Positions 7,898-16,637 of a stretch of 46,034 nucleotides of DNA are shown here, piece by piece. Positions within the stretch are counted from its first letter, which is position 1, and every line of letters begins with the position of its first letter. The notes under the pieces were generated by a model. The model did not search any database. It was given only the letters and a program-made list of their open reading frames with translations, and was not told the DNA's origin. The translations under genes were made by a program, and so were the position numbers. Source of the DNA: Candidatus Terraquivivens yellowstonensis (GTDB taxonomy: Archaea > Thermoproteota > Nitrososphaeria_A > Caldarchaeales > Wolframiiraptoraceae). The stretch lies in assembly GCA_023539445.1 (NCBI GenBank), contig JAKCEW010000006.1, forward strand, positions 1 through 46,034. Reading direction: 5' to 3'.

Positions 7898-9571
7898 TCA
7901 TAATTTATTGAGCAAACTGCGAACTTTCTGCAGCTGTATCTCGACCGCGCTCACAGGCATCGTTATGCCGAAAGCCTCTAAGACCTCTGGACTTATCTCG
8001 CCCATTATTCCTATTTTAACGCCATTTACCTCCAACTCTGCGACCCTTCCCTCAATGAAGCTAACATGCTCTACCTCTTTCAAATTCCACTCCTTTAGGC
8101 CGAGGTTTCTCAGGAACTCCTCCGTAACTGACTTAACCTCCGAGAATGATGTATCTGCATAGGAGCTTACGAATGCTAGCCTAGTCTCCCTCCTAACACC
8201 TTCATCGGAAGATTCATCGATCACCAAGACATCGCCTATCTCAAAAAGTCTCTGCGGGTAAGGATTGTGTTTATTCATGGTCAAGTTGTAAAGTAGGCTT
8301 GGAAGTAGCCAAGTCCTGAGTATGTCGTACTCAGCCGAGACCGGGTTAAGAATCCTTACAGGGTTCTGCGGCTCAACTTTCATCCAACGATAGTCTCTCG
8401 TACTGTTGGAGAGCGTGAAGTTTACGACCTCCGTAAAGCCTAGGCCAAACATTATTTCCCTGCATACGTCCTCGAAGTTCGTGCTAGGATGAAGTTTACC
8501 GAAGCCCAACGTCCTAGGGACGATCGGTTGTAGGTTCTCATACCCAAGACCTATGGCTATCTCTTCAACTAGGTCAACCGGATGCATGATGTCAAGTCGA
8601 TATGCAGGCACCTCAGCGAATATCATGTCGCCTTTTGTCCTCTTAACACCAATCCTTGACCTTCTCAACGCTCTTACGGCCTCCTTCATGGATAAGTTCA
8701 AACCAAGTAAATCGTTGGCATAGCTTAGTTTAAGCTTCCAAGTCTTCGCCCTCAGGTCTGGTGTCGTCATTTTCATGCCGTTATAGACTATTCTAACCTG
8801 TCTGATTCTTCCGCCGATGTCGGCCAGCGCTGTCGTCAGTATATTCAAGGCACCGCTTACGGCCTCCAAGTCCGTACCTGTCACGTCTATGAAGAGCGTC
8901 TCCGTACCTTCCGTCAGCTCCGTCAGGGCTGCGTTTATTATCGGCGGTAGCGAAAGCACCTCGCCGCGCGAATCCATGATAACAGGGAACAGTCCAGTTC
9001 CGGCTACTATGTGGCCATACTTACGGCCAACCTCATGCTCTTTGATTATCTCCTGCGGCGTCATTCTCCTAAAGCTCTTGAGGGGCACAAAGCTTATTTC
9101 ATCGCCCTTTACTGCCTTGTAGATTATCGGCGGTTTTATGGCTCTTGCGTTATGTAAGCCTATGGCCACCTTCCTCCTGTTCCTTCCTACAACCCAGTGC
9201 AGGTCCTCCTGCATAGCTATCAGTTCCTCGATCTCCTCCGCCGAGAGGTTAAGACCTTCGACATAAGCGGCCACAACCCAAGGTCTAACCGTTTTAACAC
9301 TCTTATCGACCTTTAAGAAAGTCTTGGGAGGGAGTACGCGAAACCTAGGAATGCCAGTTTCTATTCCGAGAATGCCCCTGAGCGCCCTAGCAAGGCCTGC
9401 AGGGCTGGAAAAATCCGGTCTGTTTGGGTTGTACTCTACCTTAACGTAGTCCGCACCCAACTCCTCGATAGCTACACCAATGCCCGTTAGGGCACCAATC
9501 AGTTCATCCTTTTCAAGCTTTTGGCCTAGTATCTTGAAAAACCTTTCCAGTTTTAAGTTAAGTATCGGCAT
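7898..9571 (-). CDS. pheT: Phenylalanyl-tRNA synthetase beta subunit
   Basis: The non-catalytic partner of PheS in the (alpha-beta)2 PheRS; it edits mischarged Tyr and binds tRNA. At 557 residues it is the short archaeal/eukaryal form, lacking bacterial B2 and anticodon-binding extensions. Visible regions are the N-terminal domain beginning MPILNLKLERFFKILG, the B3/B4 editing domain (about 95-245; VVGRNRRKVAIGLHN, GTETLFIDVTGTD), the B5 domain (about 265-335), and the synthetase-like core (about 355-550; HPTNF-type HPSTNFEDV, NPVSAEYDILRTWLLPSLL). ATG 9571 is followed by no better start. pheS lies 2.4 kb away with two genes between. Confidence 0.96.
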   Translation of the reverse strand: MPILNLKLERFFKILGQKLEKDELIGALTGIGVAIEELGADYVKVEYNPNRPDFSSPAGLARALRGILGIETGIPRFRVLPPKTFLKVDKSVKTVRPWVVAAYVEGLNLSAEEIEELIAMQEDLHWVVGRNRRKVAIGLHNARAIKPPIIYKAVKGDEISFVPLKSFRRMTPQEIIKEHEVGRKYGHIVAGTGLFPVIMDSRGEVLSLPPIINAALTELTEGTETLFIDVTGTDLEAVSGALNILTTALADIGGRIRQVRIVYNGMKMTTPDLRAKTWKLKLSYANDLLGLNLSMKEAVRALRRSRIGVKRTKGDMIFAEVPAYRLDIMHPVDLVEEIAIGLGYENLQPIVPRTLGFGKLHPSTNFEDVCREIMFGLGFTEVVNFTLSNSTRDYRWMKVEPQNPVRILNPVSAEYDILRTWLLPSLLYNLTMNKHNPYPQRLFEIGDVLVIDESSDEGVRRETRLAFVSSYADTSFSEVKSVTEEFLRNLGLKEWNLKEVEHVSFIEGRVAELEVNGVKIGIMGEISPEVLEAFGITMPVSAVEIQLQKVRSLLNKL

Positions 9572-9706
9572 CTACTGTATCACCAGCGTTCGTTTTCTAA
9601 ACTTATGGCACCACCAAGCCGCTACCGATTCTGTCTTTCTTTAAAATATTTAAGTTTGAAAAAGTACTTATACTAAAAGCTTTGAGAACATGTATTTGAG
9701 TGTTGA

Positions 9707-10687
9707 ATGAGTAACGAGTACTCCGTAACGAAAAAACATGAGGTGCGTATGCTAATTCAAAAGATGAGAGATGGTATGATCAAAGAACTATCAGCAACTG
9801 TTGACCCAAAGCTCGGCATAACCTACCCAGAGGCGGAGATTTATCTGAAGGGCAACGCTCAATCCACAATTGAAGCGCTGTATCAAGAAGGGTTGCTCGT
9901 AAAAGAGCAGAAAGAGAATGTGATGGTTTGTAGAAAGTGTGGCGGTTCATCCTTCAGGGTAATGTACCGTTGTCCAAATTGCAATTCTTTAAACTTAAGA
10001 AAGGGAATGACTATTCAGCATCTCACGTGTGGATATACGGAGCTAGAGTCCGTATTTGCTGAGCGCAACTACATATGCCCTAAATGCAAGAAGAAGCTCA
10101 GAGCATTAGGTGTCGATTATGTGAAACCAGGCATACAGTACGTCTGTAATGATTGCGGAAGTATAACACAACATCCAACAATTCTACTCAAATGTTGGAC
10201 GTGTGGAGAATTGCAGACACTGGACGAGGCGAAATACATGGAAGTTAACACATATCTGTTAGACCATACCAAACGTGAACTCTTGGAAAGGGTGACTTTT
10301 AATCTGGCACCCATAGTCCAAAGAATATCTGCACTTGGTTGGGTCGCAAAAAAAGATTATAAGATAAAGGGCAGATCTGGTATCGAGCATACTTTTACGT
10401 TAGCTTTATGGCCGTATGAGCACGCTTTACATAGTCTCCCTGAGATTGTTGTGGATATCCATATGGATGTTGCCGAGGACGTACATGTACTTGCACTCTA
10501 CGCAAAAATCATAGACACTGGAATAAAAAACGCAATATTTGCTGTAGTTCCGAGGGCAAACGAGAAGGCAAAAGCCCTAGCAAAATACTATGAAATAACA
10601 ATGGTAGAGGCTGAGAATTCGGAGGTTTTGACAGAAAAGCTCACACTTACGATAGAGGACAAGATAAAAAAGTTACTAATAAGCTGA
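9707..10687 (+). CDS. TackOD1-domain zinc-ribbon protein
   Basis: A 326-residue protein in three parts. Residues 1-70 look like a helical winged-helix-type region. Residues 73-165 hold many cysteines in the order CRKC, YRCPNC, HLTCGY, CPKC, GVDYVKPGIQYVCNDC and CWTC, which fits the TackOD1 domain (thaumarchaeal output domain 1), known from TACK signalling proteins. Residues 170-326 have alternating strands and helices (DIHMDVAEDVHVLALYAKIIDTG, IFAVVP) that could be a restriction-endonuclease-like fold, but no clear catalytic motif is visible. Its ATG follows a TATA-like TACTTATACT by about 35 bases. The function is unknown. Confidence 0.7.
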   Translation: MSNEYSVTKKHEVRMLIQKMRDGMIKELSATVDPKLGITYPEAEIYLKGNAQSTIEALYQEGLLVKEQKENVMVCRKCGGSSFRVMYRCPNCNSLNLRKGMTIQHLTCGYTELESVFAERNYICPKCKKKLRALGVDYVKPGIQYVCNDCGSITQHPTILLKCWTCGELQTLDEAKYMEVNTYLLDHTKRELLERVTFNLAPIVQRISALGWVAKKDYKIKGRSGIEHTFTLALWPYEHALHSLPEIVVDIHMDVAEDVHVLALYAKIIDTGIKNAIFAVVPRANEKAKALAKYYEITMVEAENSEVLTEKLTLTIEDKIKKLLIS

Positions 10688-10688
10688 T

Positions 10689-11945
10689 TCACCATCGTGT
10701 GCTTGGTTTAATTAGCTCAGCCACGTATGCATAGAATCTAACGAGGCTATATATCGGTCTGTAGAACAGAGTGAGCAACGGCAATAGGTACGCATCCCTT
10801 AAGTCTGATGGGAATTCGAGCACAGAAAAAGCGCTCAGAACTGTATGTAGCTCCACTATAAAGTAAAACACCACTAACAATAATCCAACGCTTACGATGT
10901 TCTGTGCATACATAAAATACGCGAACCACGTCGGTCTAATGAATATGGCTAGCATATCCATCAACACCATATCCGGCGCACCTAAAATGCTAGGTCTTCC
11001 AAAAATTCTTCTGAAGAAGATGTTCCTGTGCCTTATCAAGACCCTAATTTGGCTCCTATGCCACCTCTCTCTTTGCCTAAACCATGAACGCCAAGTTTCG
11101 GGGACCTCTGTGAAAGCATAGCACTCCGGTATGAAAATAACCCTGCCCCTTATCTTGTGCACTTTTAGCGTGAGGTCAAAATCTTCGCCAAGTACTGGGT
11201 CGAAACCTCCGATGGCCTCTAGAACACGTTTTCTTACGATGGATTTTGCACCCGGTATTATGAGTAACGTTCTGAACAGCGCCTGCAACCTCCTACCTAT
11301 GTCAAACGCTATCACGTACTCGTACGATTGTAGTCTCGTTAGAAGGTTTTTGTTCCCGTTGAGTACCCTCAAGTTTCCACTAGCAGCCAATATCCTTGGA
11401 TCGGAAAAGTACGCGACAATCTTGCTGAGAGCATCTCTCGAAATCAGCGTGTCGGCATCAACATTCACTACGATGTCGCCTTTTGCAACAGTCAAGCCAT
11501 AGTTTAATGCGTACGTCTTAATCCCACCTTTGGGTTTAGATAGAAGCTTTATCTTATCTTTGAAATTCGATGCAATATCATAAGTCCTATCAGTAGAACC
11601 ATCATCTACGACTATGATCTCCTTAAACTTATAGTCGTTTTCGAGTATGGAGGTTATACAGGCGGCTATGGTCCTCTCGTTGTTGTGGGTAGGAATTATG
11701 ACGCTAATCATAGGGGTGTACACAAGTTGCGGAGGTTTTCTGATGATTTCGTAGATCGGCAATATCACAGATTTGCCGATAGCTCTAGCATAGTCTAAGA
11801 CAAATGCTGGAAGAAATATCAGAACAAAGTCCCAAGCACCAATGTTAAAATAGCCCGCGACGGAGATCATGATGTAGAGCATCAAAGGTATTAACGCGAG
11901 GTTTATCCCGAATACTAGCAAATTAAACGAGCTAACTTTGACCAT
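10689..11945 (-). CDS. Membrane-bound family 2 glycosyltransferase (processive type)
   Basis: Two N-terminal membrane helices (about 7-55) precede a GT-A domain. Its motifs are SVIIPTHNNE near 83, VDDGSTDRT near 115, DAD near 164, GEDFD near 253 and QRERW near 290. The D, DxD, ED and QxxRW set is that of processive GT2 enzymes such as hyaluronan, chitin and cellulose synthases. About three C-terminal helices follow. It likely polymerises or exports a surface polysaccharide. It lies 6 bases downstream of pheS on the same strand, so it is probably read through from that promoter, and its stop nearly touches that of the TackOD1 gene. Confidence 0.85.
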   Translation of the reverse strand: MVKVSSFNLLVFGINLALIPLMLYIMISVAGYFNIGAWDFVLIFLPAFVLDYARAIGKSVILPIYEIIRKPPQLVYTPMISVIIPTHNNERTIAACITSILENDYKFKEIIVVDDGSTDRTYDIASNFKDKIKLLSKPKGGIKTYALNYGLTVAKGDIVVNVDADTLISRDALSKIVAYFSDPRILAASGNLRVLNGNKNLLTRLQSYEYVIAFDIGRRLQALFRTLLIIPGAKSIVRKRVLEAIGGFDPVLGEDFDLTLKVHKIRGRVIFIPECYAFTEVPETWRSWFRQRERWHRSQIRVLIRHRNIFFRRIFGRPSILGAPDMVLMDMLAIFIRPTWFAYFMYAQNIVSVGLLLVVFYFIVELHTVLSAFSVLEFPSDLRDAYLLPLLTLFYRPIYSLVRFYAYVAELIKPSTRW

Positions 11946-11951
11946 GCTGTC

Positions 11952-13508
11952 CTATAACCTTCCACTTTTTAAGTCAACGTAAACTCTGGCCATATCCCTT
12001 ATCCAGCTGAGGTCGTTGGCGTATAGCGTTCTTATGTCATCAAGCTTGAATAATGCCATGGCTAACCTTTCCAAACCACCGCCCCACGCCAAAACCGGAT
12101 ACTTGACACCCAACGGGGCAGTAACCTCCGGCCTGAATATTCCCATCCCGAAAAGCTCCAACCACTCGCGCTTCTCAGGCATGTAAACGATAACCTCTGC
12201 CGACGGTTCCGTGTAAGGGAAGTAGGATGGCCTGAATATTATCTCCTTAAGGCCTATCCTGTTACAGAATTCCTTTATTAGACCCATCAATTCCTTGAAC
12301 GTCACTTTCTTATCCATTATTATGCCCTCTACTTGGTGGAATTCTGCTAAGTGCTTCCAGTCCACCTTTTCGTTTCTGTATATTCTGTCGACCGAGAATG
12401 CTTTGACGGGGGGTTCGTTGTGGTATGCAAGGTGCCTGATGGTCGTCGCGGTCGTATGCGTCCTGAGCACAAGTTTTCTGGCCTCCTGTTCACTCCACTT
12501 ATACCTCCAACCTCTAGAACCGGTGTTACCGCCAAATTCATGCGATTGCTTCACTGGTTCAACGAATTTTTCCGGTAGCCTACCGATGCTAGGGTATGCT
12601 AGGTAAAAGGTGTCGTGCATCTCTCTAGCTGGATGGTCCTGAGGTTGGAACAATGCATCGAAGTTCCAGAAAGCAAGCTCGACGAGCGGCCCCCTGATTT
12701 CCTCGAAGCCAAGCTCAACGAAGACGTCCTTTATCAACTTGATTAATGTTTCGAGAGGATGGCGCTTCGCTGTAAAAATCGGCTTCGTGGGTGCATGTAT
12801 GTCAAAGGGGCTTAGTTCAAAATCACGCCACTTTCCAGTTATCAGAAGTTCAGGTGTCAGCTTCGTAACCACAGGCCGCTCCAATTCTAGCTCTTCCAAC
12901 GGTATGCTACGCGCCAGCTCTGTAAGAGCCATGCTGTACTTTCTCTCCTCATACAACTCTACGACCCTTGGTCTACCAGAAAGCTCGAGACAAGCGTCCA
13001 AGAGTTTCGGCGACAGAGCATCAACCCTTATGTCACCCTTTCCAAGCTGTTCCAACAACTCCTCCTCAGGTGTGATCTCTGGTACATCGCCAACAATCCT
13101 AACAACCCTAGAGCCATCATGCTCCTCTATCGTTATCCAGCCCTTCCTTTTCGCCCACATTATCGCGATCGGCAACTCGCCTTGCAGGAGTTGCTCCTTC
13201 TCAAGCTCGCTTACACTCATACAACCTCCAGCGCTTTTCAAGATGCTCACAAGTCTCCTTTCTGGAAGACCGTTCTTAAGATACTCCATACCGACCGTGC
13301 CCAACTTGGCGATCTTTACGGATGCCTCTCTTACTTCGACCAAACCTTTCTCCTTAAGCCAGAGCGAGGCCTTAGCCACAGCACCCTCATCCTTTGATAT
13401 CGCACTAGCAACCTCACCGTATTCCATAGGCCTGCCCTTCTCCATTAGTGTCCGAAGGATGAGCCTTTCAAGCCAGTGAAGTCTCAGCTTAGCCATACCA
13501 CAATCCAT
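11952..13508 (-). CDS. pheS: Phenylalanyl-tRNA synthetase alpha subunit
   Basis: The catalytic class II subunit that charges tRNA-Phe. The N-terminal region (1-170) has the winged-helix repeats usual in archaeal/eukaryal PheS. The catalytic domain has motif 1 near VFVELGFEEIRGPLVE, motif 2 around LRTHTTATTIRHLAY and FSVDRIYRNEKVDW, and motif 3 WGGGLERLAMALF near 485. The length of 518 is normal. A TATA-like TTTTTATAT at about 13522-13532 lies roughly 25 bases from ATG 13508, so the message may be leaderless. ATG 13496 is an alternative start. Confidence 0.96.
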   Translation of the reverse strand: MDCGMAKLRLHWLERLILRTLMEKGRPMEYGEVASAISKDEGAVAKASLWLKEKGLVEVREASVKIAKLGTVGMEYLKNGLPERRLVSILKSAGGCMSVSELEKEQLLQGELPIAIMWAKRKGWITIEEHDGSRVVRIVGDVPEITPEEELLEQLGKGDIRVDALSPKLLDACLELSGRPRVVELYEERKYSMALTELARSIPLEELELERPVVTKLTPELLITGKWRDFELSPFDIHAPTKPIFTAKRHPLETLIKLIKDVFVELGFEEIRGPLVELAFWNFDALFQPQDHPAREMHDTFYLAYPSIGRLPEKFVEPVKQSHEFGGNTGSRGWRYKWSEQEARKLVLRTHTTATTIRHLAYHNEPPVKAFSVDRIYRNEKVDWKHLAEFHQVEGIIMDKKVTFKELMGLIKEFCNRIGLKEIIFRPSYFPYTEPSAEVIVYMPEKREWLELFGMGIFRPEVTAPLGVKYPVLAWGGGLERLAMALFKLDDIRTLYANDLSWIRDMARVYVDLKSGRL

Positions 13509-13597
13509 TTTTGTCCGTTAGGCCGATATAAAAAATATGTTCTATCTGGTACCTTACTGCAACAAATATATGTAACCGAGGCCCTGAGATTTTAACC

Positions 13598-13891
13598 ATG
13601 ATAGATTATGCCGTGCTGATAACCAACATAATCCTGTTCGTGGTGGGCTTCCTCATAGGTTTCGGTGTCACCAAAGTTTTAAAGGGCGCACTCTTAATAA
13701 TAGCAGCAATCATCATACTGAGCGTCGTTGGTATAACGATAGCGGGCTTTGTGTTACCGAGTTTTGGCGAGATATACAGAATAATGACGTCTTTGGAGGA
13801 TGTTGCGAAAAGTTTTATCGAAATCTTAAAGACTTACCCCATGCTGACCGCCGGTCTTCTCGTAGGCTTAATAGTGGGCATAGTCAAGTAG
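13598..13891 (+). CDS. Small membrane protein, FUN14-like
   Basis: 97 residues with two or three hydrophobic stretches (about 5-22, 30-54 and 80-97) and a small central amphipathic part. The glycine pattern FLIGFGVTKVLKGALLII near the front and LTAGLLVGLIVGIVK at the end resembles FUN14-family proteins, small membrane proteins of uncertain role in archaea. It heads a plus-strand run with the endonuclease subunit (6-base gap) and DGGGP synthase. The assignment rests on pattern and size only. Confidence 0.45.
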   Translation: MIDYAVLITNIILFVVGFLIGFGVTKVLKGALLIIAAIIILSVVGITIAGFVLPSFGEIYRIMTSLEDVAKSFIEILKTYPMLTAGLLVGLIVGIVK

Positions 13892-13897
13892 AGGCAG

Positions 13898-14485
13898 GTG
13901 GTTCCAGAATTCCTAAGAAGGGGCGGGTTGAGTATGTCTCCGGAAGAGGCTGCTTTCGTTAAACTTAAGCTGTACTTTGACGGTGAAAAGATTTACACAG
14001 AGACATCGGAGCAATCTCTAGCCTTTCTGTCGAAAGGTTACGGACAGCTTGACAAGGAGCGTGGAATAATTGTTTATAGTAATGTGGAGGCCCTCTACCT
14101 ACTCGAAAACAAGATGGCTACCGTCATATCAGGAAATTCTGAGATGTCGTTCAACGAGCTCCTCTGTGCCCTTGAGGGTAAAAGCGAGACGTTATGGAGG
14201 GACTACGTAATTTACAGGGACTTGAGGAACAGACGCTATACCGTCAAGGAAGGGTTTAGCCCAGATTTAATCTTTAGGGTATTCGAAAGGGGTGAGTTTC
14301 AGAAGGAGGCCGCGAAGTACTTGATAGCCCCGTTAAGCGAAGGCAAGAGCATCAAGCTCAGCAAGATCAAGCACCTCTTATCCATCTGCAGAGCGCTTAA
14401 GAAGGAGATGGTTATTTCCGTCGTTGATAGGAGAAATGAGATTGTGTACTATTTGGCAAGCCAGGTCGATTTGAAGAATGTCTAA
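13898..14485 (+). CDS. tRNA-splicing endonuclease subunit, EndA-like with degenerate active site
   Basis: The C-terminal half (about 105-190) matches the archaeal EndA nuclease fold: YVIYRDLRNRRYTVKEGF, then SPDLIFRVFERGEF, KYLIAPLSEG, ICRALKKEMVISVVD and YYLASQVDL. In active subunits the triad is Tyr (in RVY), His (in the KHSxYLV-type strand) and Lys. Here RVY is RVF and the His position is occupied by Glu/Ala; only the Lys remains. This fits the structural subunit of a heteromeric endonuclease as in Crenarchaeota, which needs a catalytic partner encoded elsewhere. The start is uncertain: GTG 13898 or ATG 13934. It overlaps the next gene by 8 bases. Confidence 0.75.
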   Translation: MVPEFLRRGGLSMSPEEAAFVKLKLYFDGEKIYTETSEQSLAFLSKGYGQLDKERGIIVYSNVEALYLLENKMATVISGNSEMSFNELLCALEGKSETLWRDYVIYRDLRNRRYTVKEGFSPDLIFRVFERGEFQKEAAKYLIAPLSEGKSIKLSKIKHLLSICRALKKEMVISVVDRRNEIVYYLASQVDLKNV

Positions 14486-15341
14486 AAAGAATAGTTTCGG
14501 CAAGCTCATCGCATACGCTAAGCTAATGAGGCCGCAAAACGGAATCATGATGTTCATAGCCGTTCTTGTCGGCGTACTCTTCTCAGAGAGCAGGTCCATG
14601 ACGGTGTACCAAGCATCTTTAGCTTTTTTGACCGCGTTCTTTCTTAGCGGAAGCTCCATGGCGATAAACGATTATTTCGACAGACACGTTGATGCCGTAA
14701 ACTCGCCGAGTAGGCCCATACCTTCAGGCAGGGTGTCGCCAAAAGATGCCATCGTTTTCTCCATCATATTAGGGGCATTGGGTCTGGTGGCTGCCGCTTT
14801 TACCTCGCATATCTGTTTAGCCTTCGCTACATTGGCGTATGCCTCCGCTATCTTGTACAACTCGTCGGTAAAGATGAGTGGATTGCCCGGGAACATGCTG
14901 GTGAGTTTTAACGTCGTAGCACCGTTCATCTACGGATCTCTTATGAGTGACGGTACGGTCGGAGCAAAGGTACTCATCTTTGCTCTGCTTGCGTTCTTGG
15001 CAAACACCGGAAGAGAAGTGATCAAGGGAATATCGGATGTCAAGGGTGACGCGCTTAGGGGTGTGAGGTCTGTGGCCAGAAGCATGGGCGAGAAGCGTGC
15101 AGCAATACTCGGAGCAGGCCTCTACATTTCTGCGGTCTGTCTCAGCCCCCTGCCCTACGTACTTGGTTACGTCTCTTTTTTGTACATACCCGCGGTACTT
15201 GTATGCGATGCTGGCTTCATCTACTCCTCGGTCTCGATAGTGAAATCGCCAAGCAAAGAGAACGCCATAAAGGTAAAAAACTACTCCTTGCTATGGATGT
15301 TTATAGCCCTGCTGTCCTTCATAATCGGAGGCTTTCCATAA
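14478..15341 (+). CDS. Digeranylgeranylglyceryl phosphate (DGGGP) synthase, UbiA family
   Basis: It adds the second geranylgeranyl chain to GGGP, an essential step in archaeal ether lipids. The 287-residue protein has about eight membrane helices and both prenyl-diphosphate motifs: NDYFDRHVDAVNSPSRPIPSG near 64-84 and DVKGD near 188. The RPxxP pattern after the first motif is typical of this archaeal UbiA subgroup rather than quinone prenyltransferases. It overlaps the endonuclease-subunit gene by 8 bases, so they are probably one operon. Confidence 0.9.
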   Translation: MSKKNSFGKLIAYAKLMRPQNGIMMFIAVLVGVLFSESRSMTVYQASLAFLTAFFLSGSSMAINDYFDRHVDAVNSPSRPIPSGRVSPKDAIVFSIILGALGLVAAAFTSHICLAFATLAYASAILYNSSVKMSGLPGNMLVSFNVVAPFIYGSLMSDGTVGAKVLIFALLAFLANTGREVIKGISDVKGDALRGVRSVARSMGEKRAAILGAGLYISAVCLSPLPYVLGYVSFLYIPAVLVCDAGFIYSSVSIVKSPSKENAIKVKNYSLLWMFIALLSFIIGGFP

Positions 15342-15379
15342 AAACCCTTAATTTGGACCCATGAAATTCCGAAAGGATA

Positions 15380-15464
15380 GCGGGGGTTGCCAAGCCTGGT
15401 CAACGGCGCAGGGCTTAGGACCCTGTCCCGTAGGGGTTCGTGGGTTCAAATCCCACCCCCCGCA
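15380..15464 (+). tRNA. tRNA-Leu (anticodon UAG)
   Basis: 85 bases fold as a class II tRNA. The acceptor GCGGGGG (15380-15386) pairs with CCCCCGC (15457-15463) and A is the discriminator. D-stem GCC/GGC; anticodon stem CAGGG/CCCTG with loop CTTAGGA, anticodon TAG at 15416-15418; a long variable arm; T-stem GTGGG/CCCAC. No intron and no encoded CCA. Confidence 0.96.
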
Positions 15465-15533
15465 CATATATTTTGGGCTAAACCTTCCTTTTAGCAAGAG
15501 GCTGCCTCAGCGTGCTTTTACACCTTAGAATAA

Positions 15534-15607
15534 AGCCCCGGGCGGGATTCGAACCCGCGACCACCGGCTTACAAGGCCGGCGCTATGCCGGGCTTAGCTA
15601 CCGGGGC
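15534..15607 (-). tRNA. tRNA-Thr (anticodon UGU)
   Basis: 74 bases on the minus strand fold cleanly. Acceptor GCCCCGG pairs with CCGGGGC and the discriminator is U, as usual for archaeal tRNA-Thr. D-stem GCTA/TAGC; anticodon stem CCGGC/GCCGG with loop CTTGTAA, anticodon TGT opposite 15571-15573; T-arm GCGGG TTCGAAT CCCGC. No intron. It is convergent with tRNA-Leu and follows rimI. Confidence 0.96.
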
Positions 15608-15643
15608 TCCTCCATACGGGTTCATGGGCGCCAAATAATAATT

Positions 15644-16093
15644 TTACTCTATCTCCTTATACATGATTATCGCATCCTCATCGCGGTAGTAACGATGTAT
15701 CCTCCCCTTTTCGACAAAACCCATGCTCGAATAAAATTTCCTGGCGGCGATGTTGGAATCCCTGACCTCCAGCCAGACCTCATCCGCTCCAGACCTTCTT
15801 ACGTAGGAAATCGCCTCCTCCATCAGCGCCCTTCCTATCCCCATACGTCTAAAGCCCTGCTCTACCGCGAGGTTCAGGATATGGCCGACCTTTTTGCCGC
15901 GCCGCGTCTCGACGTCCACTACGACGTAGCCCACGAGCCTTCCGTCAATAACCGCCACCTTGATGCTCTCAGGGTTTTTCATGTGGAGGTACGTGAACAT
16001 GTAGCAGGGCCATGGGTCTCTGAACGACTCCTCCTCAATCCTGCAGACGTCCCTTATATCATCCGGTCTGAAAGCCCTTATCGTTAAAACCAT
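15644..16093 (-). CDS. rimI: N-alpha-acetyltransferase, RimI/Ard1 type (GNAT)
   Basis: It acetylates protein N-termini with acetyl-CoA, as archaeal Ard1/RimI does. From ATG 16093 the protein is 149 residues: TIRAFRPDDIRDVCRIEEESF, then VGYVVVD, the acetyl-CoA loop region ILNLAVEQGFRRMGIGRALMEEAI (R/Q-x-x-G-x-G/A form), and the motif RDSNIAARKFYSSMGFVEKGR with the conserved Tyr near the end. A longer frame reaches 16180, but those 29 residues lack family similarity, and a TATA-like CTTAATTC near 16117-16126 places transcription close to 16093. Confidence 0.88.
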   Translation of the reverse strand: MVLTIRAFRPDDIRDVCRIEEESFRDPWPCYMFTYLHMKNPESIKVAVIDGRLVGYVVVDVETRRGKKVGHILNLAVEQGFRRMGIGRALMEEAISYVRRSGADEVWLEVRDSNIAARKFYSSMGFVEKGRIHRYYRDEDAIIMYKEIE

Positions 16094-16346
16094 GCCAATC
16101 CAAAAATCTTGAACTGACGAATTAAGCATTTCCGAGTCCAAGAACCACCCGACCATCGGCGTATGGTACGTTCTCCCCAATCATTAGAGTATGAAGAGTA
16201 TTTATCCAAGCATCCGGGAAAAATTTTTCCACGGGTGCTGAGCTTTTGGCCTGCCCGAGCATCGGCGGATGTGTGCCTTTAGGCGGCATCGCCCCTTGAA
16301 GCATAAATGTTTAATAGGCTTTTGCATCTTTTGATCGTGGGTTCGC

Positions 16347-16637
16347 ATGTCGTTTCTGAAGAAGTTTGTTGAGAAGATTACGCCACCAAAGGTCACCCTG
16401 AGTTTGAACTTCAGCGGCAACGTCTTTTTCCTCGGTGAAGAGGTCAAGGGAGATTTGATAGTGTCCTCCGAAGATGATTTTGATGCTGACGAGGTTAGAT
16501 GCGAGATGCAGTGCATCGAGTCGGCTAAGGTTCAGAAGCTTGTCTATAACCCAAGCCTGAAGAGGAGCATCCCAGTAGAAGTTTGGGAATCTGCTACGCT
16601 TTACTCCACGAAGCCAGCGCCTCGGCACCTGCCTTAA
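16347..16637 (+). pseudogene. Truncated arrestin-like (Spo0M-type) gene
   Basis: The 96 residues begin like arrestin-fold Spo0M-type proteins (LKKFVEKITPPKVTLSL, then FFLGEEVKGDLIVSS, DEVRCEMQCIES), which usually run past 200 residues. Here the frame reaches VWESATLYSTKPAP, a point well inside the fold, and stops. It ends 44 bases inside the convergent gene at 16594-17028. A deletion joining two genes is the simplest reading. A genuinely short protein is possible. The promoter looks intact: TTTAATA near 16309-16315. Confidence 0.5.

Noticed and set aside
7689-7901. 70-codon frame overlapping the start of tyrS and the end of pheT
   Set aside because: It runs through the perfect nested stems and the tyrS TATA box, covers 58 bases of tyrS, and its residues look like no family.
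16122-16304. 60-codon minus-strand frame between rimI and the arrestin-like gene
   Set aside because: No family similarity or Shine-Dalgarno, and it overlaps the rimI promoter region. Beyond the two promoters I see nothing else in 16094-16346.
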